Source: Trichoplusia ni
Taxonomy: Eukaryota > Arthropoda > Insecta > Lepidoptera > Noctuidae
DNA: 64,000 bases
Direction: 5' to 3'
NCBI RefSeq assembly: GCF_003590095.1
Contig: NC_039478.1
Span: 12,338,001-12,402,000 of the forward strand
Part shown: positions 28,201-36,768 of the stretch, piece after piece
How the letters are laid out: each line of letters opens with the position of its first letter
Position numbering within the stretch: the stretch's first letter is position 1
Position numbers and translations under genes: made by a program
The notes under the pieces: generated by a model
The model's database searches: none
What the model saw: only the letters and a program-made list of their open reading frames with translations
Told to the model about the DNA's origin: nothing

Positions 28201-31200
28201 AAGTCAATTGGTGATTAAAACTGTCATTAACTGATCAAGGCTTGTATGAAAAAGTCAGTCTGTTTCTTAAGTAGGTACACGGTCACTTAAATGATGATTA
28301 ACAATGAATAGGGAGGATAACAATTTTTTTTGCAGTGTCCGTCTTGTAGTTTTTTGTATAATAATGGATACGTATTTTTTAATTTATTTATTTTACAGTG
28401 AATGAAACTTACGCGTGAAGTCACGATTGAGTATAAATTTTACCATATGGTTACGTCACAAGCCCCCTCTCCTAAACTTTAAAGTAGTTAATCTTTGTCA
28501 ATTCTAGTTTTTCTGGTAAGAGTAAAAAATACGTGTCTCATACTTGTCAATTATTTTTTCTTTTTATACCCAGTCATCATTCCTATTGTCTGCCAAGCAA
28601 TATCCGTATTATTTGTCAGTTGTCATAGCTATCATAATTATTTTTCTTTGAAATTTGGACCTAAAATATAGAGTAAAACACTATAATTATATGAAAATAC
28701 GAAGATGCATACCATTTTTCACCTGTGCCTCGAAAAAGCAAAATAAATATTATATTTTATTCAATAGGAAATATAGACATTATAGCAGATGCACTTTGTT
28801 CAAAAACTTTGAATTAGTAAGCACTAATTACTTCCTCGAACATTCAATGCAGAGGAGATAGTTTTCACTTCGGAGTATCTTTCTCTTGTTAAAACTTGAA
28901 GTTCGATTCTTAGATTAAAACTTTAATATGCCAGAATTAGCGTTGAATTTCAGCTTTTGGAGCACAAAAACTTAGTTGACAGATATTTCTTAGAAAAAGC
29001 TCAAAACTTGAGTCGCATCTCCTTCTTGGTAATGTTTTTATTGAACAAGATACTAATTTAAATAAAAATGCCTCAATTATAACTATTTTTTTTAATTTTC
29101 CTATAATCCGGAAAAAGCCTTGAAATGAAACTTCTATTCTGATTTTGAAGGTGAAAAAATATTTGAGTTCCAACTCCTTCGAATTTTATAAGAAAATGCT
29201 TGTTTAATTGCATTTTGCTTACTTAAAATACACTGTCGACTGCCAGTATCTATCGTTTGCCCTATTCCGGGTCTGCTGGTTAATTCCACAAGAAATAATG
29301 AGGCACCTTATCCTAGTTTCTAATGTGTTGTTTCAGTACTAATTTGCGTGCTTACAACACGCAGCACATCAATTAGTTTATTAGTCAAAAAACATCTCGA
29401 ATCAAGAATTTCCTGAAACATTGTATAAGAAACTTTATTCGATATTTTGTGAGCATATGTTATCAGAATACCCCTGACATCCTTCATCGTGGCTTATGGA
29501 TGATATATGGACCGAACTAAGTCTTTTATGGACTTTACGTAGCCATTTAGTGTCGGGAAAAGTTAGTGATGTGTGATCATTCTTTGAGTAAACTCTGTGT
29601 ACCAAAATAATCTACTGAATAAAGTGTGTGTGAAAGGTTTTGGCGGTATATGTTGGAACATTTTTGGCAGATATTAAGTATGTATTTAGGCTATTAAGGT
29701 TAAATATATAGATTGAGTGATTTAAATAAGATGTAGCGAAAAACATGAATACATATATGTGAACTTATTTCTATTTGTTCTTTTACACATATACCTACAT
29801 TTCATAACAGAGCAAGCCCTAAAAGTCAAAAGCAATCCGCTAATAACAGCCTCGTTTTTTCATGGTATTGACTTGGGCCAAACTGGGAACCGAAAAGCTA
29901 ATACTCGTGTAACGTCGGCTTACGAATAGGAATAATAGGAAAGCCAAAGTTTTGCAGACGAATAAAAAAAAATTGCTTTTACCTAAACAATAAAACATTT
30001 CAACTTTATTTTAATGATAGTATTGTAAAAATATTTATCATTTCTCATGTGAATTTGACATCCTTTATTCTTCCATCATAAAATTTGTTCTTAATTTACC
30101 ATACTCTAATCTACAGGTATTCGACATTCACACAGCCATCGTACTGGAACCGTCCGGACCAATGATACTCTACCACGTTGACTCGGACGAAGAAGGACAA
30201 CTCTACCAGATCAACTTCTGGGTCCACGCAGTCGTCATCAAGCTCCTCCCTTGCTGTATCCTCACCGTCATCAGCCTATGGCTAATAAGAGAAGTGTACA
30301 GCGCAAACCAGCACCAGAAAAAAATAAGAGTTTACAACAAGTGCCCCACAAATAATAAGGCTATGAAAAGACAGTATAAAGCTGATAGGAGAACGAATAG
30401 AACAACAAAAATGCTTGTAGCCGTTCTTCTTTTGTTTCTAGTCACGGAGCTCCCTCAAGGAATACTTGGCCTTTTAAGTGGGCTTCTAGGAAGATGTTTC
30501 TTTAAGCGTTGCTACGACTTGTTTGGAGAGTTAATGGACGCATTAGCACTACTGAATGGAGCCATTAACTTTGTGCTGTACTGCTCGATGTCGAGGCAGT
30601 TTCGCATGACGTTCGGACAGATGATGTGGCGAGCGCACTTACACCGCTGGCCTCCACCGAATGCGTCGCAATCTGACGGACCGAATACGTAAGTAATTTA
30701 TAAACATTTTAAATATAAATATTTTTATAGTTAAAAATAATACTTTCCGGAAGCATCTTCAGAATTTTTGAACGGTTTAAGTACGTATCTCTTGATTCCT
30801 TTATCGTAAGCTGATTCGTCGGTTTTGCCGTCGAATTCACTTTTATCGCAATAAACGCGCGTGAGAAAACCGTTCTTTTTATTTAGTTAAACGCGATATT
30901 GGTCTGTCCCGAGTATAATAAAAATAACATTGCAATACAACGTTTTCACAATTCTCTTAGTTATGTAATTTGAGTTCTTTATTTAATTTCGCAGTTTTAC
31001 TGAAAACTGAGTATCATTTGTATCCTGCAAATTTTTAAATTACACGCTTTAAGAGCTAAGAGAGAGAATCTTATTAGAAGGAATCTTTTTAACTTATAAA
31101 AGCTCTACGTGTTATACAGGGAGTCAGAGATAGTAAGGACGTCGATCCATATTTTAAGACATCCTGTATATCTCGGTCTCGACATGAGAAAATGTTATTT

Positions 31201-33281
31201 ATTTAAGGTAGAGACAGATTTCATTACTTTGTTTACTTGTTTTGTTTAGCATAATAAATCTTAGGAGAATATTGTCTTACTTTTTGTGAATGATCTACGA
31301 GGATGGCTCTGCTCTGCAGCTCTTTTTAATCAAAACTTGCTTATCAGGTTACCTTGCGGAATTCTTGCAAAGTGTAAATCGAAAGCTTAAATTGAGGCCA
31401 CTATTCCTACGTATAAAAACAAATTTGTAAAACATCCGTTGCTTAAGCTTGATCTTTATTATAAGTATTCGTTGTTACAGCAGCAAAGAAATACATCACT
31501 TGTGAAATCATGACTGTGTAGCAATCACGATAGTTCACGATACCCTGATGACAGATAGTTAGTGTTAGTGGTGGCTCAGTAATAGGGTTCCAGTTTCACT
31601 ACGGTATGATACGGAACCCTAGGAAGGAAAAACTTTTCAGTTCTATTCTTTTGAAAATCATAAAGTGAATGGAGTAAAGAGAAACAAGTGAAATAATAGG
31701 AATCCGCGAACAATTTTCCGTGAAATATTTATTTTAAGTTTACCCTTGGCTTTAAGTTAAACTACTAAACATGTTTAAGGGGTTTCATACCCAGAGGTTA
31801 AAATGGAATCCTAACGCTACTACTTCAGTCTTTATCCGTCTCTTACTAGGCTGTATCTCACAACCCGTAATGTTTTTTTGCGTCAGGTATAAAAAAAAGA
31901 AAAAGAGCTGACTATGTAAAAACAAAACTAAATAAAGAACAACATTTCGTACTTAGCAGATTCTTTTGTATCTTTCCTTACTTCAATGTTATTTTATTAT
32001 CTAGAAATTCAGTACCTGTAATCGCTTTTTTGTGTTCTGCACTAGAAATAAATTCTTACTTCACTCTATAAACTATACTCTTAATATAAAAAAGAAACAC
32101 AAAAAATCTATTTTTTCTGTTCATTACTATTTCACCCTCTATTTTTTTACGGTAGACAATCAGATCCCACGTCTTCAACCCACACAGCGGTAAACAATTA
32201 TATCAATGCACCATTTTAAAAAATAAACAATATTGCCTGAAACAACAAGAGTAGTTCCAGGCAATGTAACATCGCATTAAAATAAATAAAAAAAGAAAAG
32301 AAAAAGTGAAAATTGGAGCGACATTTCTTTTTGACAAGTGACGTCACTGACGCCTTTGACTTGTCAGCCCTGTACAGTTAAGAAAAAAATCACCTGACTA
32401 CAGGTTTTGATATAAAGTAAGAGTGAAGAGGCCGTCGCATTGACTTCCAAAACGCGAAAGGGAGCCGTCGCGGTCCTTTTGACCTAGAGTAGTGTATATT
32501 TCGGTGCAGGACAAATATCGATGAATTACCATACATATCGAATGCGGGGGACATTGCACCGGGGTTCAGGTTAACTCAGTAAAATTTTGACACTACTCGA
32601 TTTTTTTTTAACCACTCCCGCAGTAAGGAATATAATTGCGGATGGTTCCACGAAGATTCAAGTCACTTACATTAAGACCCCCAAACTCAGGATGCTTGTC
32701 CTACATGGGGATCGAACCCGCGACAGGTCGTGCTCAATGGGTTTGGCGTGGTGACCTTAACCACTCGGCTAACCGAGCGGTCAGATACCCGCCAAATCTA
32801 AAAGAAGGACCTCATACAAAATGCTTAGCACACATGCGTACTTGATACATCATATTCTATTTTAGATAACCATGCTATTCACCGGAAACTTGATTCAATA
32901 AATATTGTTATTGCTTGCTATATTAATTATATTATAATGGAACAGGATCCTTATAAATAAGCGCGATCGAATAATTAAAGGAAGTGAGGCTTTGCCTTAA
33001 TTAATGTAATCCGCTAGTTAATTACATCCCGAGATGGTATGATTGTTTACACAACTATTGATTACGCCTTACACATACCCGAGTGGTTGAGGTAAAGACG
33101 CATAGCAAACAGGGCGCGACGTGTCGCGGGTTCGATCCCTGCGAATGGCAAGCTTTTGCGTGGTCCATGAAAGCTTGTCCTGAGTCTGGGTGCCTTTTTA
33201 TATGAATAGAGTCGTTATATACATATTTTTTATTAATGGTAAATTTTGTTACATTTCAGGGCAAAGTCGTCGGTGCCTTGA
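3898..33281 (+). CDS. dmsr-1-like: Myosuppressin/FMRFamide-receptor-type GPCR (dmsr-1-like), six coding exons
   Basis: The whole gene reconstructs as 3898-4212, 9794-9952, 19168-19304, 27198-27300, 30117-30688 and 33260-33281, 435 residues, with GT-AG junctions and intron phases 0, 0, 2, 0, 2. Rough topology: extracellular N-terminus 1-96 with sequons N7, N29, N49 and N72; TM1 97-121 (IHGYLSLIVCFFG, N114); TM2 about 134-155 (LAVAD, D142); TM3 about 171-197; TM4 219-237; TM5 270-294 (P283); TM6 336-358 (P351); TM7 374-394; short basic tail. TM3 ends W198-R199-Y200 and TM7 carries NFVLY, both typical of the insect myosuppressin/DMSR group rather than the usual DRY and NPxxY. From family knowledge it is a plasma-membrane neuropeptide receptor, most likely for an RFamide such as myosuppressin. 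The exact ligand cannot be read from sequence. It could also be a sex-peptide-receptor relative, but the TM3 and TM7 signatures fit DMSR better. Confidence 0.9.
4335..4440. repeat. Direct-repeat-flanked stem-loop insertion of unknown class
   Basis: GTCTATTT(A/G)CAAA occurs at 4335-4347 and 4428-4440 (12 of 13 identical). Between them an outer stem GCGGGA (4351-4356)/TCCCGC (4391-4396) encloses an inner stem AAGACT (4365-4370)/AGTCTT (4377-4382). The 13-bp repeats look like a target-site duplication around a small structured insert. Confidence 0.35.
4449..4498. repeat. 34-bp perfect palindrome flanked by 8-bp direct repeats
   Basis: CATAGAAATCTAA (4457-4469) and its exact inverse (4478-4490) form a 13-bp stem with an 8-nt loop. 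GTCTGCAT abuts it on both sides (4449-4456 and 4491-4498). An 8-bp duplication is typical of hAT-type cut-and-paste insertions. Confidence 0.6.
5187..5416 (-). mobile_element. Helitron-like non-autonomous element, family 2
   Basis: Read on the minus strand it starts TCTTCTAATATATAAAATTC and ends GGGTCAGCTAG, i.e. TC...CTAG termini as in Helitrons. It shares nearly all of its sequence with 18158-18441 and its ends with 53902-54052. Confidence 0.55.
5431..5626 (+). mobile_element. Helitron-like non-autonomous element, family 3
   Basis: Begins A|TCTTACTAATATT and contains the moth-typical run gtatgtatggatgtttgttc. It ends in gcgggcaatagcttg|t, a hairpin-plus-CTTG version of the usual CTAG|T end. 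It lies 14 bp from the preceding family-2 element in opposite orientation. A partial relative is at 17334-17546. Confidence 0.5.
6078..6215 (+). mobile_element. tRNA-derived SINE (family A), 5'-decayed copy
   Basis: Contains the B-box region gatttcgatccccgcgtagg followed by the family body (gacaagcatttg, gcctgggtgtcattgtgcag). The tRNA-like head is eroded. Confidence 0.6.
6274..6696 (+). pseudogene. LINE reverse-transcriptase C-terminal remnant
   Basis: An open frame from 6274 to the TGA at 6694-6696 reads FLRLERAQRAVLKILFYRPR and continues RRYSTVQLYAESKVLTVRQL. This fits the segment after the RT domain in non-LTR retrotransposons of the jockey/CR1 type (the L-x-x-x-Q-R-R/A-A-V/L-R-I pattern). 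It has no start and no upstream RT or endonuclease domain, so it is a 5'-truncated copy. A 3'UTR-like stretch follows to about 7145, including a CA-rich microsatellite at 6795-6843. Sits in receptor intron 1, same strand as the receptor. Confidence 0.65.
6795..6843. repeat. Imperfect (CA)n/(CACC) microsatellite
   Basis: Runs of cacacacaccctcacacaca and related units, probably within the LINE 3'UTR. Confidence 0.75.
7162..7394 (+). mobile_element. tRNA-derived SINE (family B), nearly complete
   Basis: A tRNA-like head (gacgacctccgtggtcgagt, B-box ggttcgatccccgg) is followed by a body ending gttgtccgcatttattatc. The same sequence occurs inverted at 16725-16927. It directly abuts the LINE tail upstream. 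The minus-strand open frame at 7142-7339 is this SINE read backwards. Confidence 0.8.
8145..8316 (-). mobile_element. tRNA-Glu-like SINE (family C), degraded copy
   Basis: Inverse B-box gcgaatcgaacccac preceded by acatttgtcctgag, with an eroded body (ccatctagcc, agctagtaatat) matching the better copy at 55380-55622. Confidence 0.55.
9794..9952 (+). CDS. Receptor coding exon 2: TM1-TM2
   Basis: Residues 106-158, phase 0 at both ends, with acceptor ttttttccag|GTA and donor CTG|gtgagt. It completes TM1 (VCFFGSLANALNVAVLT), the first intracellular loop (RRDLAAAPINR) and TM2 with the LAVAD motif that places the sodium-site aspartate at D142, then the MLEYVPFAIY stretch found in myosuppressin-type receptors. 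GC content and codon use are clearly higher than in the flanking introns. Confidence 0.93.
10165..10330 (+). repeat. Dispersed repeat (family D), SINE-like
   Basis: Shares aaggattgcaatgcattgcc, gacgtagca and ggttcaggtttagtc, then a 3' end gatttccgagccttaccaaa, with a shorter copy at 21950-22058 and a weaker relative at 32497-32610. Class not certain. Confidence 0.55.
11593..11717 (-). mobile_element. 5'-truncated LINE tail with target-site duplication
   Basis: On the minus strand 11712-11629 encodes SWMREAENRSQWRALGEAYV followed by QQWTAIG and a stop, the conserved C-terminal end of a moth non-LTR retrotransposon ORF. It is followed by a (GAT)n tail (11593-11630). The 12-bp sequence tattaaggtata flanks it at 11581-11592 and 11718-11729. 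This is a clean target-primed insertion in receptor intron 2. Confidence 0.82.
12581..12886 (-). mobile_element. 5S-rRNA-derived SINE, older copy
   Basis: Same family as 53508-53865: cctagacttttcccaacaat, ccagtgttttacaagaagcg and gggcaaaacgatacccctta line up in order. The 5S-like head (minus strand, about 12886-12790) is more decayed. No clear duplication flanks it. Confidence 0.7.
13438..13478 (-). repeat. SINE family C fragment
   Basis: agcactagaccaacaggcca is the inverted head of the tRNA-Glu-like SINE. Confidence 0.5.
15421..15448. repeat. 12-bp-stem perfect palindrome
   Basis: TATTCAATCGTC (15421-15432) and its exact inverse (15437-15448) are separated by TTAT. AATGAA occurs just outside on both sides (15413-15418 and 15448-15453). 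Confidence 0.6.
16725..16927 (-). mobile_element. tRNA-derived SINE (family B), head-truncated
   Basis: Inverted copy of 7162-7394, with very few differences over tgttctgaacccaaagtaag and the B-box region. The copy stops at accggtt before the tRNA-like 5' end. The open frame 16777-16989 is produced by this SINE. Confidence 0.78.
17334..17546 (+). mobile_element. Helitron-like family 3, truncated copy
   Basis: tactattataagcgcgaatg, gtatgtatggatgtttgttc and cgtgggatcattttcaattt match 5431-5626. The 3' CTAG end is missing. Confidence 0.5.
17988..18026 (-). repeat. Fragment of the 320-bp-unit element family (E)
   Basis: gcgagcccgactcatacttg followed by accggtttta is the inverse of the family head seen at 58276 (accggccaagtgcgagtcgg). 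Confidence 0.5.
18158..18441 (-). mobile_element. Helitron-like non-autonomous element, family 2, intact ends
   Basis: On the minus strand it runs from TCTTCTAATATATAAAATTC to GATCAGCTAG. The flanks are A before TC and T after CTAG, the Helitron A|T insertion signature. It also contains gcaaacgttgttttgcctaa, as in the copy at 5187. Confidence 0.6.
19168..19304 (+). CDS. Receptor coding exon 3: extracellular loop 1 and TM3
   Basis: Residues 159-203 plus two bases of K204 (phase 2 at the 3' end). Acceptor ttcttccacag|ATT, donor CAA|gtaagt. It carries a short first extracellular loop and TM3 with FHTASIFLTLSLAVWRY. The family-typical WRY stands where most class A receptors have DRY. No cysteine is present at the start of TM3, where most class A receptors have the conserved disulfide partner. 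Confidence 0.93.
20201..20584. mobile_element. 380-bp MITE with about 50-bp terminal inverted repeats
   Basis: The left end CACGGTGATTTTTTAGTCGT continues as cttacaaaagtagcccagtt and catgtaacc. The right end is its inverse with only a few mismatches. TA flanks both ends (20201-20202 and 20583-20584), suggesting a Tc1/mariner-type target; a degraded 4-bp duplication (cata/tata) is the alternative. No transposase frame is inside. Lies in receptor intron 3. Confidence 0.78.
20735..20830 (+). repeat. Possible tRNA-derived SINE fragment
   Basis: aactgctaattcaaaggtct followed by cgagttcaatc resembles an anticodon-arm and B-box region. Strongly decayed. Confidence 0.35.
21000..21149 (-). mobile_element. 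tRNA-derived SINE (family A)
   Basis: Inverted body and head: cacccaaactcagaacaagg, gcgagaatcgaaaccgcaac, caatgggtttggcgtggtga and ccatttggct. Confidence 0.65.
21627..21807 (-). mobile_element. tRNA-derived SINE (family A), diverged
   Basis: Inverted copy beginning with the 3' end actcccgcactaaggaactt and reaching the head ggtgacgtcgaccactcc. Confidence 0.6.
21950..22058 (+). repeat. Dispersed repeat (family D), shorter copy
   Basis: aaggattgcaacgcattgca, gacgtagcacggcggttcag and actccccggccttaacaaaa match 10165-10330, with the middle deleted. Confidence 0.55.
23084..23172 (+). repeat. SINE family A, 3' tail only
   Basis: gtttgtaaaataacccgcga, cacaaggaatagataaattc and cttagtgcaggagtcg match the family end. 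Confidence 0.55.
23625..23712 (-). mobile_element. SINE family C, head half
   Basis: gtgggaaccgaaccgacgat, cagtcagggtcactaaccac and tagaccatta are the inverted tRNA-Glu-like head. Confidence 0.6.
26380..26610 (+). repeat. Dispersed moth-type repeat of unknown class
   Basis: gttccagtggtgcactctct, tagcccgataagatggcaac and ccgacacggctgtagaggga resemble a repeat I associate with lepidopteran genomes. A B-box-like or transposase signature is not visible. No second copy in this window. Confidence 0.35.
27198..27300 (+). CDS. Receptor coding exon 4: intracellular loop 2 and TM4
   Basis: Completes K204 and encodes residues 205-238. Acceptor ttgtttcag|A, donor ATG|gtaagc, phase 0 at the end. The loop contains ILCTERRC, matching the CxxRR-like segment of DMSR-type receptors, followed by TM4 (ILSSFLLPPILCIPTYM). 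With only 103 bp it is easy to miss in gene prediction; both splice phases agree with the neighbouring exons. Confidence 0.92.
30117..30688 (+). CDS. Receptor coding exon 5: extracellular loop 2 to C-tail (TM5-TM7)
   Basis: Residues 239-428 plus two bases of T429. Acceptor ctctaatctacag|GTA. It encodes extracellular loop 2 (ends MILYHVDSDEEGQLYQ), TM5 (NFWVHAVVIKLLPCC), a basic third intracellular loop of about 40 residues, TM6 (LLLFLVTELPQGI), the FGELMDALALLNGAINFVLY segment of TM7, and the SMSRQFRMTF helix-8 motif. These last blocks are strongly diagnostic of the DMSR/myosuppressin receptor group. The 3' end is AAT AC|gtaagt; unspliced, the same bases read ACG TAA, an immediate stop. Confidence 0.94.
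32497..32610 (+). repeat. Dispersed repeat (family D), weak relative
   Basis: ggttcaggttaactcagtaa followed by aattttgacactac matches the middle of 10165-10330; the left half is diverged. Confidence 0.4.
32611..32782 (-). mobile_element. tRNA-derived SINE (family A), good copy
   Basis: Inverted: actcccgcagtaaggaatat, cccccaaactcaggatgctt, gtcctacatggggatcgaac and ccttaaccactcggctaacc. The open frame 32636-32845 is this SINE. Confidence 0.72.
33076..33206 (+). mobile_element. tRNA-derived SINE (family A) next to the last receptor exon
   Basis: acccgagtggttgaggtaaa, gcgacgtgtcgcgggttcga and tcctgagtctgggtgcc. It ends about 54 bp before the exon 6 acceptor, so most of the branch-point region is directly next to it. 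Confidence 0.7.
33260..33281 (+). CDS. Receptor coding exon 6: last six residues and stop
   Basis: The acceptor ttacatttcag|G completes T429 and adds A-K-S-S-V-P before TGA at 33279-33281. The call rests on a good acceptor, the correct phase (2) and a short C-tail. The coding part is tiny, so another acceptor or retention of intron 5 (stop directly after T429) remains possible. A tRNA-type SINE ends about 50 bp upstream of this acceptor. Confidence 0.68.
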
Positions 33282-33386
33282 GGAAGGTTTGTACAAGAGA
33301 AACATGGTCATGTCATGCAGCAGTTTCTTTGAACAATAAGTGTCAGCATACGGCCATAATTATTACGTTACGAATTTTCATAGTAA

Positions 33387-33517
33387 GGTCAGCAACAGAA
33401 GTCTTTTAACACAAACAGTTTTCCACAACAACTGTACATGATCAAATTAAATGATTTGCCGTTGTGCTATTTTTTGTGTCTTTTGTTTCTTTAAAAGTAA
33501 ACGACTTCTGCGGTTAG
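33387..33517. mobile_element. MITE relative of 38629-38817, in receptor 3' flank
   Basis: ggtcagcaacagaagtcttt, caacaactgtacatgatcaa and attaaatgatttgccgttgt line up with 38629-38700. The right end aaacgacttctgcggttag mirrors the left end imperfectly. Confidence 0.5.
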
Positions 33518-33559
33518 AAATGTAATCTTTGCGTTGCTTGTTGTTTCACAAACATTCAC

Positions 33560-33692
33560 CAGCCACATTCTCTCAAGAATCAGAACAAGCATTCGTAGAT
33601 TCATAAACACTTGTCGTGTAATGTCGTGGAATGTCGGACACAGTGTCTTTGGCGTGCTGATCTATTAAACCACTCGGCTACCTGTACAGACA
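33560..33692 (-). mobile_element. tRNA-derived SINE (family A), decayed
   Basis: caagaatcagaacaagcatt, tgtctttggcgtgctgatct and accactcggctacctg are the inverted SINE. Confidence 0.5.
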
Positions 33693-34412
33693 ATTTACTT
33701 GATTCCTAAAACAGTTAAACATAATAAATAACAATTGCGACATATCACTGAAAAATACAAGAGCTTTAATAATCTGATTGTGTTAACAGAATTCTCTTGA
33801 TGACCGTACCCACCTAATTAAGAGTTGATAATACCTACCTATGTATAATTTAAATTGAAAATAGAGAAAGCTATGATATTTTTAAATGTCGTTGTTTACT
33901 CGAATATATTCCCTTAAGCTCTGTAATGAAATATCAGCAAAAATCGTATTTTTGCTTATAAGTATGTGTGTATAATATTATGATTATGCATTTGATGTAA
34001 GTATAAGCTTGTTTGTACAAGAGATTATGCACACCTAGACCTGAATTCAGAAACAATACTACTTAGTGAAGTTCTGAATTGTTTTCGTCTCTACACTTTA
34101 CTTCACAGAGACTGAGAGCATGAGTCCTTATAAAGACTTTTGGCTGATGGTCATTTGTTTGTTATAAGCCCGCTTATTTCCAATAATGAGTAATTTATTT
34201 TACAACTTCATTGGAGTTTTATGACAGTTACTGTCATTAAACCACTGTAGTTCCTTGAATACATAAATAGCTAATTTTTTATGCCAGGTTAATGTATAAT
34301 ATTGGAAAGGTGTTTTTTTATTTAGCCCCGCAAACATAAATTGATTAAGAGAATGGAAATCACTCACTGTCTTAATATTTTAAGCAGTTTCTCTGTGGGT
34401 TGTTTCTGGGGA

Positions 34413-34570
34413 TTACACAAGCGCTTGTCCTACGCGGGTATCGAAAGTGCGACACGTGATGATTCTACGGATGCTTGTTTTCAGTATAGCTGGTGTCCTG
34501 TGTATGTGACTTGAATGTTTGTGAAATTACAAGCGATATAAGGATTAAATTCAATAGTGTGAAAGTCGTT
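34413..34570. repeat. Chimeric SINE A: inverted head joined to forward tail
   Basis: 34413-34461 (gcgcttgtcctacgcgggta, tcgaaagtgcgacacg) is in minus orientation. From 34466 (ttctacggatgcttgttttc, atgtgacttgaatgtttgtg) the body runs in plus orientation. Two copies or an internal inversion. Confidence 0.5.
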
Positions 34571-35325
34571 ATATCTAATAAAAAATATCGCGTCTTGTAC
34601 AAACAAGCTTATTATGTAACCGTTCCGTCTGAATTATTCTTTTGTAATTTTCTCATAATATAGAATGTGTATATTCAATTACAAGTATCTAAGTCATAGA
34701 GATAATAATATTAATTAAGGTTATGATAAGAGCTTTGTGTACTGTAAATATATGGCAAATATAAGTGTAAATTAATTAATATTGTGAGCATATTATTGTG
34801 CTTAGCTTTTGTGGTGGTTTTTTTTTTGGTCTGAAGTTCGATGCCCGGTTGAAAATAAGTGAAAAGAAAAAGGTTATTATTTCGAAAAATAAAATGTCGA
34901 TTACACGTTCCGTGTATATATATATCTGCTGCCTATCTTCAATGCTTTTATTGAGCAGTAATGAAAAAAAAACAAATTATAATATCAAATTAAAGGGTCA
35001 AATTAAAAACAAATAAAGTAACGTTAAGTTGTCTTACTTATTGGGATAGTATTCTTCAATGATAACTCACTCATAACCCGGTTCGATAAATTCAATTATG
35101 TAATTTCAGTGACATGGAAAACCACACAATACTTAAATATTAATATGGAAAAAATAAAATGAGTCCAGCTGAATCATAAAACAAACTCATGTCAATATAA
35201 TTATTCAAACAAATTCTAGTCTTAATCCCACAGTGTTAGAATCTATTTTTATAATGTCTAAGTATATGTTTCAGCCAAATAAACTTTCTAGTGTATCTAG
35301 GTAATAAAATGTTTAAATATAGTGT

Positions 35326-35445
35326 TGTACAGTCAGTAACATAAGTCTTCTAAACCATAAAATTTTCAGAACAACTACACACAATTAAATGAGTTGCTAT
35401 CGTGATATTTAGTAATAAAATTTGTTTTAAACTGAACTCCAATTG
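35326..35445. mobile_element. MITE relative of 38629-38817, partial
   Basis: gtacagtcagtaacataagt, cagaacaactacacacaatt, aaatgagttgctatcgtgat. The right inverted repeat is not found. Confidence 0.5.
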
Positions 35446-36768
35446 TTTATGTATAAAAAAAGTTTATGTACCTACTTATTCTAATTTAGCTGTATTATCA
35501 AAAACTTAAGTGAAACATTAAATTCGACTAAAAAGTAATATTAAACAACGATAAAGATTACCAAATAAAAATTTTTACGGAAATATTATATCAGTTTCCA
35601 TGCCAAGTTGTCATTTTTTACTAAATAAATAAATGGTGCAAGTCTTATTAAAGAAGTCAACCACAGTCATCTAAAAATACATCTAAATTGACATCATATC
35701 TTTACAGAATAAATAATTTTATTTATAACGAATAAAAAATTTGGGATATTTTGTAAATTGAATTAAATGATGCTATCCAATTTTTCTTATCGATTGAACG
35801 TTAACGATGAACAGAAAACAGATGTTAAATGTTTTCGACTACTTCGCAGTAAATATATAGGAATTACAAAAGTCGAACTGATTGGATTCTTTCAGTTTCA
35901 TACACTATTTAATTTCATACAGTTTTTATTCTAGACTCAGTTTTTGAGTCAATTTTAATATACCTAGTTGAAATTTCTGTCTAAAGTTATAAATATGTGC
36001 TTTTAACGAATAAGTTTATCCTTCTTAATTTATTTTGAATCAACTATATTTAATTGCGTCAAAATTATATTAACTGGGTTTTTCTAACGATTCGTAACAG
36101 AAGCATAATTAACCAACGAGTTTTTCTTAAATAATTTATTCAATGCAAACATAATTTGTATAATTCAACTACGTAATAGTTTCAAGTATTGGCATGCTCA
36201 AACAATTTATAAGCTAGTGGCTAATACTGGCAATAAATTTAAATCTTGTGAAAATATCATGCCAAAAATATATAGGTATGTATCGTTTGCATTGCTTCAC
36301 ATTTCGGCTGTTATTTATTCCTTTAGAGTAAAATTTATTACCTGTGACGTCACAACTTCGATTGAGTCAACGAGAAAATCCTATTCGGTACGCCATAGGC
36401 ACGGAACAACAGTTCTTAGTACACAAAACTATAGATTTATAGGAACAACAAGTAGTTCAAGCACACTAACGAATAAAGCAAGCATAGCTAGTGAAACAAT
36501 ATTCCTAAAACACTAAAATACGTACTTCACACGTACGTTATTTTAAACAAATAGGTATACAGACATTAATTATGCCATATTATGTCATCACAGATGATAT
36601 AACGCAAATAATACTATGAAAAATCAAATCTTAGACAATATTATATATTATACCCTCAACCCCTAGTCATATGCACTGGTTGCATTACCAACTGATATAG
36701 CCAGCTCACTGACCAAGAATTTGAAATTAATTATTGCATCGTGATATGTCTTATTAATCAGAGGACAG

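Noticed and set aside
31115..31175. tatacagggag / catcctgtata inverted pair
   Set aside because: Arms match over only about 8 bp with no duplication; too weak to call a MITE.
36217..36516. 99-codon open frame in the receptor 3' flank
   Set aside because: No homologue recognised and no splice or promoter context; likely chance.
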